Assembly: GCA_038501625.1 (NCBI GenBank)
Contig: JAZAYU010000901.1
Coordinates: forward strand, 1 to 64,000
Length of the DNA stretch: 64,000 nucleotides
Direction: 5' to 3'
Source: Corbicula japonica
Taxonomy: Eukaryota > Mollusca > Bivalvia > Venerida > Cyrenidae
Below, piece after piece: positions 24,026 to 36,779 of the stretch. The notes under the pieces were generated by a model that saw nothing but the letters and a program-made list of their open reading frames with translations, was not told the DNA's origin and did not search any database. A program made the position numbers and the translations under genes. Position 1 is the stretch's first letter. The number at the start of each line of letters is the position of its first letter.

Positions 24026-25910
24026 GTGAGGGTTATCAAGAGTATGTCGAACATAAAGTTAAAGCACTTTGCACGTGGTAGTCTAATACATGTAAACTCA
24101 AGCTGAATCATCTATATGGTTCAATATCCTCTAATTACTAAGAATGAAATTTTAAGAATGTTGTGGGTGCTATAGATGTCGTTGTTGTTTGAAATTGATA
24201 AATTAATTCAAATTATGTAAGGAGTTTAAAGTGTTTAACTAACTTAACATGTATCAACACAAAACACGAAGGACGTATTACAATGTACTGTGAAGTCATT
24301 TATTTTTATTGGCTTTAAATGTTATGGTTCGCCCGAAAAAAAACTGAATTTTATGGATTTTAGATTTTCTACAATAATAATGATGAAACGCATGTAATCA
24401 TAAAATAATATTGGGAATATCCATGTTAACATTCTAATATATTTCTTTACTACACTCGGACCATAGAAACGTGTCTGTAAATAACGCACGATGACCTTCA
24501 TCGTGCCCAATCGTTACCTTGCGAAAACGTCAAAGTCGCGTCCCATCCCGGAATTTCCCGCGAGTATTTTGTTGAATTTTGTGAGAAAATCATTGTTTTT
24601 ATACTACAGAATGTTTTCAGAGAAATCAACTTAGTGCAGGATGATCAACTAGGAATCGGCTATAATACTCACTAGTCGATTTCCTCCATTTTTCTATCGT
24701 TTTCGAAATTATTCGGTGAAATCTACGAAATTTGCTGAAAAAGTCGACAGTGGGTCAGGAAAATTCATGTTTTAAACATCTTCGCATACACGTATTCGCC
24801 TTTCCAGGTGTTAATCTAGTAACAGATCTTTACTATACCCGATACAAAACTTGTTTAACATTTCGAAAGTCTTGGCTGGTAGATAGTCATTTTACGCCAA
24901 CATGTTGGGGTAACGGAGGGTAAAACGGAAACAAACTTTCGTTTTGGAGAAACGCTGAGACCCCGGATAAAAGTTCAGGCCTAAAATGTAATCATTTCTT
25001 TCTTTGCCGACCTTATTATTGTGTGGATTCACAGAGATGTTAGTTCTGATCAAGTGTGAAAGTTTTTATTTTGTTATTGTTGTTTACTGAGATAATGTCA
25101 AGCCGTTTATCACTGTGCAATTTATATAAATGTATACATATTTATCGTTTTGGCGCTTGATTCAATCGATTCTTCTTAAAAGTGGATTTGAAATGTAAGG
25201 AATACTAAGTATTTTATCTGCTTTAAACGAGTCATTGTCTCGTCTCTCATATCTTCATAGAAGGGGCAAGGAATATATATTTTGTATCTCAATTGAAAGA
25301 TGTAGCGTTCATATGCGCATATAGTAGCTTTCACTTGCGCACGTTTAAACTTGCACGTTCTGACGTAGCAGTCGTTACGTGCTCTTGTAGAAGCATCAAT
25401 GTGCACAAAAAGTTTCCTTCACGAGCTCAGTAAGTAACCTTCAATGTAGCCCGTTCACTAAAAAGTAAAGGCCATTTATTGTCCCGGCTTAACAGGGCTC
25501 TCTTCCGACCGGGGGTCATTATTGAAATTGTTTCGTGCAACTGGATCTGGGATTTACGACTGCAATCTGTTTTTGCTTTACAAACATATATAATTTTATG
25601 TATACGAGTTTCATGTGATATACCAGTGCCACGTACGGTATCTCGTTGCAAAAACAGTTTTGCAAATAAAACTTTGGGAAACTAGCTTTAGTCTGCAGAG
25701 AGCTTTTGCTTTCCGACTTTTTAACTGTCTGCAACTCCGCCTGCAGACCGATGTAAGCATAATGCAGTATTTTCATATAACAGCTGTACAAAGAGAAGTA
25801 ACGTGAATTTTTTTTTTTAAATTTATTTTATTACATAAGCTGTACATAGAGAAGTAACGCGAAGTTGCAACATGAAACTAAGCGGTCCTAAATTATGTTT
25901 TATTTTCAGG

Positions 25911-25952
25911 CTTGTGTCTGCGTGTGTGCGAGTGTGCGTGCGTGTGTGTGTT
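25911..25952 (+). repeat. GT-rich microsatellite
   Basis: Impure (GT)n with GC interruptions in the spacer of the foldback element. Confidence 0.8.
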
Positions 25953-26042
25953 TGGATGAAGGAATGGCGGTTCAGTGTGTTGAAGGTTTACATTTTTAAA
26001 CACACAAACCCTTTACTTTTTAGTTTGGTATGATAAGCACCG

Positions 26043-26208
26043 GGATGGTAAAGTAAACACGAACCCAGAGGGTGGTTTTCTATATTCATGTATAATTGTT
26101 ATATCGCATGCGTAGAGTAGAATATAATAGGACTTGTCTTACATGTAGAGAAACCGTCTGAAGTGGAACGTAAAACCACCCTCTGGGTCTGTGTTCACTT
26201 TACCATCC
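26043..26208. mobile_element. small hairpin MITE, about 166 bp
   Basis: Left arm ggatggtaaagtaaacacga through acccagagggtggtttt is mirrored on the right by aaaaccaccctctgggt through gtgttcactttaccatcc: about 40-bp arms with a few mismatches around a loop of roughly 85 bases. It sits in the spacer of the foldback element. Confidence 0.75.
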
Positions 26209-27484
26209 TTTTATGGGTCTGACGTACAACAACAAAAATAGATATAGACAGAACATCACATGTTCAAGAGTAGTTGTGGAAATTCTCTTGGTCCAGACTT
26301 CTGCACCACTACATTTTTCTATTTTTAATTTTATTTCAAACGCACCGATGTTCAAGAAAATTAACGTGAATATAAAATTTCTAAATTATTTCATGGGCGA
26401 AGGTTTGAGAATAGACTGCAATATGCCATTTAACATTTTAAATTTTGTTTACTAATTTAAAAAGGGCGTTTTTTGGTTAAAATCATTACTGATATTAAAT
26501 TCAATTGGTCTGTTCATCTACTCACATTTTAAATGAACAACGAAAATAAAAGAGAAAATGCTTTTATACTTGAGCAGAACTAACATCTCGGTGAATCCAC
26601 ACAATAATAAGGTCGGCAAAAAAAGAAACGATCACATTTTAAGCTGAAACTTTTAATACGGGTCCTGACGTTTCCCAAAAAACGAAAGTTGATTTCCGTG
26701 TTACCCTACGTTACCCCCAAAATGTTGTCGTAAAATGATCTCCATCAACCAGCCAAGACTTCCGAAATGTTCAACAAGTTTTGTATCGGTTACAGAAGAG
26801 ATCAGTTCCTAGATTAACACATGGAAAGGTGGATAAATGTATCCGCAGATGTTAAAAACATGAGTTTCCCGGACCCACTGTCGACTTTTTCAGCAAATTT
26901 CTTAGATTTCACCGAATGATTGAGAAAACGATAGAAATGTGGAGGAAATCGACTAGTGAGCATTAAAGCAGATTTCTAGGAGATCATCCCTCACTTGGTT
27001 GTTTCTCTGAAAATATTTATAAGTATATAAAAACAACGATTTTGTCACAAAAATCACCAAAAATACTCGCGGGAAATTCCGTGGTCGGACGCGACTTTGC
27101 CGTTTTTGCAAGAGAACGATTGGGCACGGTGATGTTGGTTAACCGGTTACGGCTGTGTGTTGAGAGTCGGCTGTGCGGATGCGGCGTCAAATTTTAATAC
27201 ATTGATGTATTTTTGCCATATTCTACATGGTGTCAGTAATAAAGATAACTTATAAATTTTTATTCAGATAATACGCACGTGATCAGCGAAATGAACACGT
27301 TTAGAACTAACATATATTCCGAATAGATTTTTGAGAGTTTTGTTTTTTTGTGTTCTGTTTTTGAAAACAACAAATTTAAGTCGCCGAATCCTTTAAATGT
27401 GCCACCATTATTTTTCGATGACACATCCTTTATTTCTGCCGATACATATGGAATCTTATACCAGTATCTAACAATATGCAATAT

Positions 27485-27622
27485 ATGTAAACAACATCTC
27501 GCTCGACCTTTGGTCTCGCGTGATATTGTTTACCTTGTACAGATTGTAGGTTTGTTTTTGTCGAGTTGGGTATGTAAACAATATCACGCGAGACCGAAGG
27601 TCGAGCGAGATGTTGTTTACAT
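27485..27622. mobile_element. near-perfect 49-bp-arm hairpin
   Basis: Arms 27485-27533 and 27574-27622 pair at 48 of 49 positions, with a 40-base loop. The arms are CpG-rich (ctcgctcgacc, ctcgcgtg), unlike the surroundings. The loop segment gtaggtttgttttt also pairs with aaaacaaacctac just outside the right arm. Most likely a young hairpin MITE; it could also be transcribed as a small-RNA precursor. Confidence 0.85.
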
Positions 27623-28468
27623 ACGCAACGAGAAATAAAACAAACCTACAGATTGCGTACTGGTATGATGTTCCTTTTATAATATACCCTTATTTCACTC
27701 CTCATTAAGTGAGCACTTAATCAATAATGAATGGTGAAATTACGTCACAATAAAGCATGAATCTCTACGTCATATTTAAAACTAAGTTGTGACATAATCG
27801 AACAAATGTTTACATTTTCATGCGCCACAATCGATTCTGTCAGAAAAAGGAATTTAGTAAATTTTTAATTTTTGAATTACTTGAAGGACTAAAAACAATA
27901 ATAACAACATTTGGACCCGAATATGCTTGAAGTGTTTACCGTGGTATTCGATATGAAATGATTAGGATTCCAAATTGTTTTATTCTTATACCGCAGCAAC
28001 AAGCTTCGTTTTCACCAAAATGCATCAATATAGGATTAGACTTTGAAGAGAAAATTCAAAGGATTGTTGCATTATAGATATTTAGATAGGGATAGTTGAA
28101 CGGTGTGTACACTTCTTTGCTCCTAATATTTTGCTCGTTCCGGTTATATCCGCAATGGCTATCTATTAATTAAACTTTCTTTCACATTTTTGATGATTTC
28201 ATATTATTTTTGTGTGTAAACATCATTGAATCAAAGAGTGTTATTGGAGTCAACAAATAAAATTTGAGAAAATATTGCGATTCGAAATCGGCAATTTTGG
28301 AACGTAGGAACTACCGGAAGCGGCAAAAGTACAGATTTGGAAAACGACAATGTGCAATAGGAATTATTAATCTGACGAGTTGTACCGTTCTTGCGGATTA
28401 ACACTGTACTATACTAAGAGTATATAACAAAAAATGATTACTTTCGTCCCAGTCAAAGGTATATATTG
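27623..28468 (+). other. intron, nothing recognised
   Basis: AT-rich sequence between the hairpin and the left end of the 6.5-kb block; no supported feature. Confidence 0.5.
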
Positions 28469-28634
28469 TGTACCCAGCAAGCATTATATATCGAGCCAAC
28501 ATTGGACCGATAATGTCTGCAATATCGGCCCATCATCAGAATTAGATATCGGCCCACCATCAGCCTTGCAATGTTGATGTAATATCGGCCCAACATACTT
28601 TCCGACATCAAGCCGGTATTGTTCCTAGATAAAA

Positions 28635-28810
28635 TCGACATCGGCCCATCATCAGATTTTTATATAGGCCTGTCATCAGATTTTTATATCGACCCATCAT
28701 CAGATTTTTATATCCACCCATCATCAGATTCCTATATCGATCGATCATCAGATTTCTATATCAGCTTAGCATCAAATTTCATTATCGGCCCACAATCAGC
28801 TTTCAATACC
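28635..28810 (+). repeat. 24-bp minisatellite
   Basis: About seven units of ggcccatcatcagatttttatatc with decay at both ends and related single motifs from 28500 on. It is probably expanded from the subterminal motif of the surrounding element. Confidence 0.85.
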
Positions 28811-29456
28811 GGACAGACTACTCGACACTTAAGTGGATAAATACCCCAGACATGACACAAAAAGCTGACCAACCGACCCGCTGACACCTATATATTCAAA
28901 CCCAAGTTTCTGTATGAACAGAAATATAAGGTCATTGAAATAATACATTGTCGTTGAAAATGGTATCTCATTTTATTCAAATTTCATTAGAAATCACAAA
29001 ATCTATAACAGGCAAACTGCATGGATAATACTGTAAAAGTGGCATGTAACTTGCAACAAATAGTTTAAGAGTGCAACAAGATTTTTATGATTAGACACAT
29101 ATGTACTGCTGTGACTAAATGGTGTATGTAACACAAAATTTATAACACCAAACAGGCGAAATAATTGATATGCAACAAGTTGATATAAAGCTAACACATT
29201 GCTGTTACTTTAAAACTGACACAAACTGTATAATTACACTGTATGTGCTCACACTATTTCTCTGAAGCGAATATATATTTATTGTGTGCACTGACCATAT
29301 AATGACGCAGTTTGAGACAGTTTAAATAAACTATACAATACTTCATAAAAAACATTATAAATATATATCACGAGTAATTGGTAATGTGTAATTGAGTCAA
29401 GGTTAACATATATTAACAAAATCATAAAAAAAACACACTGTATGCAACTCACAAAT

Positions 29457-29460
<4 letters not shown>

Positions 29461-29529
<69 letters not shown>
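29461..29529 (+). repeat. (AT)n microsatellite
   Basis: About 34 AT units, directly next to the left end of the long-TIR element copy 2. Confidence 0.97.
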
Positions 29530-30576
<1,047 letters not shown>

Positions 30577-30682
30577 ATTCTCTTGACTTATTAGGGTAAA
30601 CTAAGGACTTAAGTGACAAAATATACATGTGTAACAAGTTGACTAAATTTATAAGTTAAATTAACCTTTACCTTACTAACTT

Positions 30683-30870
30683 CTGAAATGGACTACTCCA
30701 TCCTTCAATTTGGAATGTACCATTTATAGTTCATCAGGATTTTCATGAAAAACTTACTGACTAAATAGCAAACAGTAAAGATCATGATCAGACTGCAAGG
30801 ATCTGCAGGATGATCTTGATCTGCACTGGTCGCAAGGCAGATACAATTACCATTAGCAAGGGAAGGGGTA
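30683..30870 (+). mobile_element. bivalve interspersed repeat (gatcagactgcaaggatctg type)
   Basis: Contains gatcatgatcagactgcaag, then ggatgatcttgatctgcact and ggtcgcaaggcaga. I recognise this block order as a common dispersed repeat of bivalve genomes; class not assigned. Confidence 0.5.
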
Positions 30871-31039
30871 AACTATAATTTTGCTTGGCACTTTATTTAA
30901 TAGTGTAACAAGCTCAAATAATTTGGGTAAACAATAATGCTGCGTAGCATTTAACTTTGTAAAACATGGAAGTGTAATAATTAAGTTGACATAGTTTATA
31001 AGTACAACTGCTTTGGCACTGAACTAAAAAATGAAAGTA

Positions 31040-31800
31040 AAACAAGTACACTATGAAGGTAAAATAATACTGTTTGATACTTTACTAAAAAAACAGAACA
31101 AACATGAAAGTGAAACAAGTCGACTAAGAACGTAAAATAATACTGTTTGGCACTTTACTAAAAGAACATTTAAGTGAAACAAGTTGACAATGAAATTAAA
31201 ATGATACTGTTTGGCACATAAATAAAATAACATGAAAATAAAACAAGTTGCATATGAAGATAAAATATAAAACAGTTTTGTACTTGACTTAAAGAAACAT
31301 ATGAGTGTGACCAGTCGACTAAGAACAAGTTTGGTACTTGACTTAAAGAAACATGAAAGTGTAACAAGTCGACTAAGAACAAGTTTGGTACTGGACTTAA
31401 AGAAACATACGAGGTAACAAGTTGACTAAGAACAAGTTTGGTACTTGACTTAAAGAAACATATGAGTGTAACAAGTTGACTAAGAACAAGTTTGGTACTT
31501 GACTTTAACAAACATAAAAGTGTAACAAGTCGACTTAGAACAAGTTTGGTACTCGACTTAAACAAACATGAAAGCGTAACAGGTCGACTAAGAACAAGTT
31601 TGGTACTTGACTTAAAGAAACATGAAAGTGTAACAAGTTGACTAAGAACAAGTTTGGTTCTTGACTTAAACAAACATAAAAGTGTAACAAGTCGACTTAG
31701 AACAAGTTTAGTACTCGACTTGAACAAACATTAAAGTGTAACAAGTCGACTAAGAACAAGTTTGGTACTTGACTTAAAAAACATGAAAGTGTAACAAGTC
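31040..31800. repeat. 54-bp minisatellite
   Basis: Clear units from about 31270 to 31800, each close to gactaagaacaagtttggta + cttgacttaaagaaacat + gaaagtgtaacaagtc; more decayed units back to 31040. Because most units are a multiple of three, a minus-strand frame stays open for 185 codons (KSSTKLVLSRLVTLLCLF repeated). I take this as a consequence of the period. Confidence 0.9.
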
Positions 31801-32091
31801 GACTAAGAAGTTTAAATGTAAACAAGTTTAGTTTAGTTTATAGTAATTTATTTAAGCTCGATTGTGAAGGAAGATTGAAGCTTTTCGAATCACTTTTGAG
31901 TCCGCTTCCTGAAAAAATCAGTATTGGTGTACTTGACTTAAACAAACATGAAAGTGTTACAAGTTTACTATGAAGGTAAAATTAAGGTCCACTAAGTTTT
32001 TTTTGAACTTACGTTTAAAAAAAAGTGTAATAAATTGATCGATATAGGTAAACCAATGCTGTTGTAAACTTATCTTTGAAAAAATATTTAA

Positions 32092-32288
32092 AGGAACTGG
32101 CCCACAAATCATAAGCGGGTAGAAAAAAGGAAAATTTTGATAAACATAGAAATAGCTGTTGTATTTATAAAGAGAAACTAACTAATCAACATATAAAACA
32201 TCTTGGAAAATTATCAGAAAAAATAATTTTTCCCTATTTTCTAACCTCTACCAATCTTTTTTTTGCCTGAATGTGTGGGCCAGTCCCT
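32092..32288. mobile_element. TTAA-flanked MITE, 197 bp
   Basis: Ends AGGAACTGGCCCACA and TGTGGGCCAGTCCCT, flanked by TTAA at 32088-32091 and 32289-32292. A TTAA duplication suggests a piggyBac- or Kolobok-type family. No coding capacity. Confidence 0.75.
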
Positions 32289-33013
32289 TTAAGTGTACCA
32301 TGTACTTCAGGTAGATTGATTTGACTTGTCCATCATAAAGATGAGTATTTTCATACAAATAAGCAAAAAACAAAATACAAAAAATACATAATACAATACA
32401 CATCAGAAGTGGATGCAAAGAAATGTTACAACATATTACTCCATATAATAATACTTTGGTATATGTATTACCAAAGTACAATTTAAGGAATGAATTGAGT
32501 CCGTTTGCACATACAGAAGCCCTTATCAAGAGAGCGACAGGAAAAAGGAACCATGTATTTAGGTATATGATTACTGTTGGTACGTAACAGACAAAAGCAT
32601 ACACAATGAAATGACGCATCTGATTGCTGAAACTTATTAAACATGTGTCAGTCACATGATTTGACATCTAGTGATTACGTGACAGAAATTAAGCAGTGAC
32701 GGACTGTTCTAAGGTTTCTTTGCTAACTCTATTTAATTTTCTAAATAATAAGTCACTCTATGAATCTTTAAAAATCGATTTAACAAAACTGTGATTCTTT
32801 AGCCACCTTTTCAAAATATATTTAACTTTATTTGAAAGTCTTAAATTTTTCACATTTCTGTTGCTAACACAGAATACATGTTTCACTGAGTTAAAGTAGT
32901 GACTTTTTATGCCAAATGAGTTTCCTGTTTACAAAAACGAGATCAAAATAAAATGTGCTCTCACAATGATGCATCAAAACAGATTACTAGACAACAATAT
33001 CATTTACAACACT

Positions 33014-33189
33014 TCAGTTCTCTTCAGTTTCACTTAATGGTGGTGTTTCAGTATCATTGGTACTGTTGGCCCCAGAAAATCTCTTTTTTCTTCCCCCGTC
33101 TCTGTCCATAGCACCCCTAAGCCATTCTTTCACAACTTCAAACTCCTTCACACTTGCACATTTTGTTGCATTATTATTCTGCACACATT
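33014..33189 (-). CDS. terminal exon of a DUF4806-like gene
   Basis: Minus strand: acceptor tactttaacag, then 176 nt to a TGA at 33016-33014. The A left over from the exon at 33464-33623 completes Lys, and the frame reads KCVQNNNATKCASVKEFEV, then WLRGAMDRDGGRKKRFSG and a Ser/Thr/Glu-rich end. In DUF4806 proteins the conserved block is followed by a helix of the type E-x-x-I/V-x-x-W-L-x-x-A; EVVKEWLRGAM fits that. Function of the family is unknown to me. Confidence 0.7.
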
Positions 33190-33463
33190 CTGTTAAAGTA
33201 AAAAAGATTATAAGATCAGGACAAATGTACAGCTCTTGACACTTAACATGTAGTAGGCAACTTTATTCCAATTTCTTTTATAAATAAAAATTCTTACTTA
33301 TATAATTTTATGTAGCTTATAATGTTTACACATGATTATTGACAAGAACTGAATCAAATGGTATTTGCATTTTGTACATTTGAGCAAATCAAATCAAAGG
33401 TGAAACAAAAGAGTAGGCAAGTGTGATCCCTATGTTTGCAAAATTATGATAATTTTTACTTAC

Positions 33464-33623
33464 TGTGAAGAACAGAGGTAAGTTTTAGAGAACCAAACGC
33501 CAGTTTCCTCTTTTTCCCCAGGAAGTTATACTTCTCCGCCAGTCTGCTGCTTACGGTTTCTTTCAGTAGTCGCCTCACCATTTGCTTTAAGTTGGGGCCA
33601 CCATACATGGAGAGATATGTTAC
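33464..33623 (-). CDS. exon with the DUF4806-like core
   Basis: Minus strand, acceptor gtacttacag and donor cttcaca|gtaagt, 160 nt, phase 0 in and 1 out. It encodes YLSMYGGPNLKQMVRRLLKE followed by LAEKYNFLGKKRKLAFGSLK. The pattern G-G-x-x-L-K-x-x-V-R-R-x-L then L-x-x-x-Y/F-N-x-x-G-x-x-x-K-x-A-F is the signature I associate with DUF4806. It is undamaged: no stop, good splice sites. Confidence 0.72.
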
Positions 33624-34683
33624 CTGTAAGTACACAAGACATGAAGATTTTGAATTCATTTACATAGTAACACAAAATTTTAAAGATTGATTCAATTAAA
33701 ACATTTTTGATGAGAATTACACACACATGCACATTGTAAGGTGCATGTAGTTTATACTGAATTCTTTTTTCTTGATTGCAAAAAAAGCTCATACAACTTA
33801 GTTTAAGAGCTCTAAAGACCCATTCAACATGGATCAACCTCAAATAGAAAGGATATGCGGAGTTACAAAACAACAAAAGAAAAAGAACAGCTGATCGAGC
33901 TATATCCACATTTTCTATCATTTATAAATATACTTTTTTAAAAAAGCTGGATCTTCTATGTGTTTAATATAAGGAAACAGTTAATAATATTCAGAAATGA
34001 TAAAGAAATGCACATGTATAATTGGATTATTTTTTAATTGTTTGCATGAAACAAATATTTTCTGTTTTGTCTATTGAGTGGGTGACAGACAGTATTAGGT
34101 ACAACAGTACATTTCACTGGCGCATTTAATTGACCAACACACTAATTGATAAAAGAGCGTTTTCCCCTGCACAGTCATTCTTGCAAAAATTTACTGGACC
34201 TTTAAATTTCATGAAACAGACTCCCACCTCTCACTTTATCATCAATTAGAAATCTAATAGTAATAAAAATCAGATAAAATGTGATCTTTTTACTTGGCTT
34301 ATCTAAAATCTTTAATCGTTTAATAAACTTCATCTAATCCTATTTTGATTCTGCATAGAACAAAGTCGCGAAAAATTGTGACAATTGTAAACTGATGTGC
34401 CAGCACATTTACTGCAAAAGTAACAAAATAAAACGGAAAGAAAAATGACTGAAAATAGGAACTACAATAAAAGATTTAGTAAAATTTCAAAGCTTACTGG
34501 CTATTACCCAGTATATCACTGAAAGTATTGCGATTTTAAATTTCGTGTTCCATATGTTGCAGCTAGTCCCGATGTGAATGAAGAAAATAAACTAATTAAA
34601 ACATTTTTTGTCGGAATAATTTCACAATATTAAATTTTTTAACCAGATCGAATTTTAAAAATAAATATAGAACATAAAATTAC

Positions 34684-34798
34684 CGGTTTCCAACGTGCCT
34701 TCCACATTCTGTATCTGACGCCCTCCCCGCAGAGTTGTCGATCTTTGGATGTACGTTCGTATATCACACCGCAATTGGGCCGATATTGAAAGATCCGA
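34684..34798 (-). CDS. upstream exon of the DUF4806-like gene
   Basis: Minus strand, acceptor tttaaaaag and donor aaaccg|gtaatt, 115 nt, ending phase 0 as the exon at 33623 requires. It reads IFQYRPNCGVIYERTSKDRQ and ends GVRYRMWKARWKP. The start overlaps the subterminal cggccca motif of the element. The true first exon and start codon were not found. An acceptor or donor error of a few bases is possible. Confidence 0.5.
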
Positions 34799-35199
34799 CT
34801 TTTTAAAATGAGAGATATTATGAGAAATTTACGCTAAAATTTGACGGAAAATATGGCAAATATCAATAAAATATAGAACGAAACATATTTTCACAATATA
34901 ACTGCACTATACAGTTGGATGCTTATATCGGGAATATATCGGACCAATAACATAAACTGATATCAGCTAGCCTATATTGGCCCGATAAACCTGTGCTTGC
35001 TGGGTACATGTAACAGTTAAAAGCCATGACAAAATCGTAATTGCTTCCTTTTTGTGTTTATTAAAATTTATCAACATGAAGGTCTAAGCTTGGAACATCA
35101 TTTGTCAACACAATAATTATGATATTTTCTGAACAACAAAATCTTATTTAGCATTAACTATAAATGCAACACTTGTCTTAACTGTTCACTTTGTTTAAG

Positions 35200-35433
35200 G
35201 CTGATGTAATTGTTGTTGGAGCAGCAAGCGATCTCGATCTTCAGAGCGGCTCCGCTTTCGATTCCGCGCTGGAGCACGGCGGTCCTAAGCTGAAGACAGA
35301 CTATAACAGACGGTATCCTAATGGAATACACAATGGTGAGGTGGCGGTTATAGACTCGGGAAATTTTAAATGTGATAAAATATATTTGACCTCGCTGCCA
35401 CCATGGAAAGAAGCTAGTCGTAATGGTGGAAAA
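35200..35433 (+). CDS. exon: core of macrodomain 1
   Basis: 234 nt, phase 0-0, acceptor ctttgtttaag, donor aaaa|gtaagt. It follows exon 23922-24025 and reads ADVIVVGAASDLDLQSGSAF, then DSALEHGGPKL, then GEVAVIDSGNFKCDKIYLTS. This matches macrodomain order: strand D-V-I-V, ligand loop, helix with A-G-G/H-G-G-P-x-L, then G-x-A-V strand and K-x-I-Y/H strand. In most active macrodomains the loop reads N-A-A-N with G-G-G-V; here it is G-A-A-S and S-G-S-A. Loss of the second Asn and the glycine-rich loop suggests weak or absent hydrolase activity, perhaps with ADP-ribose binding kept (inference). Confidence 0.88.
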
Positions 35434-35974
35434 GTAAGTGGTTAAAAGATGTAGCCACCTTTGTAGTCTCCCTATGGTCCAGTTATTCAGTTTGCTAAAT
35501 ATCATTGACAAGCCTATATAGCAGTGGTTTGCTAGGACTGTTATGATGAAATTCTCCCATGCTGATTAAATTTATTTACGCTTAGTCACAGGTCCCTGCA
35601 GTATTTTATTGTTTGTGTTAAAGGTAGTTGTTTTAGGGGATAAGGTGAAAGGAACTTTACGATTTAAGACAGCTAGATATATCACAAGTTCTGTGGCGTT
35701 TCTATTTGCTGAGCCTAAAATGCATGTTGGCCCTATGGATGAAGGTGGGGATCTTCCCCAACATGGAAAGGTTAAAATTTGCCATATGACAAAATGCACG
35801 GTGTGGATGTCATTATTGTATAGAGATTAAGTTTAAAAACTAAAGAAAATGTTTATTTCTTTACATTATTTATAAAATGTCAGTTAAATATAAAAATGCT
35901 AACCAACAGGACACAGCGCTCTAAATGTTTAGTGATTAAGTTATATATAATTGCAAATCCTTGTTCTGCTTACC

Positions 35975-36450
35975 TCTTTGTTTGCACGACGGTGGCAATG
36001 GTTTAAGAATTTATGAAGGCTTCTAGGAAAATCTTGTAAAAGAACATAAAGCTCGATCTGTTTTCCCCGTCATCATGTACTTTTTATTTTCATTCCAGGG
36101 GCTCTGATCTCGATAAGTTCATTGAGTATCCTACCGTTATGCTTGACAATGCAATTAGATTTCTATAAGTATGTGTGCTTTTTCATGCACCATTGACGAG
36201 AAGATGGGTAGGTTGAATGCAATTAACAACGACTGTCTTGTTGGTTCATATGAGAACCAACCTTTTGGAGGCAAGTTGGTGCAAAATGTTTTCAACTGAC
36301 CATTTCAAGGCGGTAACCCTCAGGTTCTCATTTCGTTAATTGTTTATGGTGTCTGTTTTGATATTAACCAGGTTACAATCCATGCTCTTTTTTCCTGTCG
36401 ATTTTTTTTCGTGTAGGAAGGCTGTGTCTTCTAGATGTGGCCATTTCTGA
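35975..36450 (+). mobile_element. Penelope-like retroelement fragment (plus)
   Basis: Starts within the C-terminal coding end (tgcacgacggtggcaatggt, in the family the CTTVAGV segment), continues through ttcatatgagaaccaacc and ggcggtaaccctcaggttct to gtgtcttctagatgtggcca. It is the inverse of the fragment at 36780-38280, so the two lie tail to tail. Confidence 0.7.
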
Positions 36451-36779
36451 TAAGAATAATTAACATGTTTTTGAAAGGAAAAATATATATACTTTGCACA
36501 TTAAATATATTTACAAAGGCAAATATTCTGGTTTTAAGCTGATGTTAATCTAAATTAAGACACAAATGACATTCAGACGTTTGTCTTAAATACATGTGAA
36601 AACTGCCCATTATTACACAGGGAATCTTTTAACGAGTTATTTACAAATGTGTGATGACGCTGACGTTACAGACGGTAATTTTCTATTTTATACAACTGGT
36701 TTGACGGTTCATTTTTTATCACCTGCTGCGGGCAACGTCAACAACAGTTGCCCGTTCTACACTTAAAGTATTACAATAA

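Larger units (their letters stand above)
24498..27136. mobile_element. foldback element with arms of about 600 bp
   Basis: 24498-25090 and 26533-27136 are inverted copies of each other. Shared blocks include cgtgcccaatcgtt, gactagt/actagtc next to tttcctcc, aaaagtcgacagtgggtc, ccagccaagacttt and tgtgtggattcac. Arms differ by scattered substitutions and small indels. The spacer of about 1.4 kb holds a GT-rich microsatellite and a smaller inverted-repeat element. No protein-coding gene was seen in it. Exact termini and target duplication are not resolved. Confidence 0.8.

Noticed and set aside
32248..32667. Minus-strand frame of 139 hydrophobic codons
   Set aside because: Its 3' end runs into the TTAA-flanked MITE and the hydrophobicity is what T-rich DNA gives by chance; no family recognised. 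It could still be a damaged membrane protein of the surrounding element.
33526..33921. Minus-strand frame of 131 codons overlapping the DUF4806-like exon
   Set aside because: It is in a different frame from the conserved core and runs across the acceptor; a shadow frame.
35609..35830. Plus frame after the macrodomain exon (AEPKMHVGPMDEGGDLPQHG)
   Set aside because: Tempting as an extra exon, but macrodomain 1 continues directly from 35433 to 42751 in phase 0 and this segment has no macrodomain pattern. Probably an unrecognised repeat.
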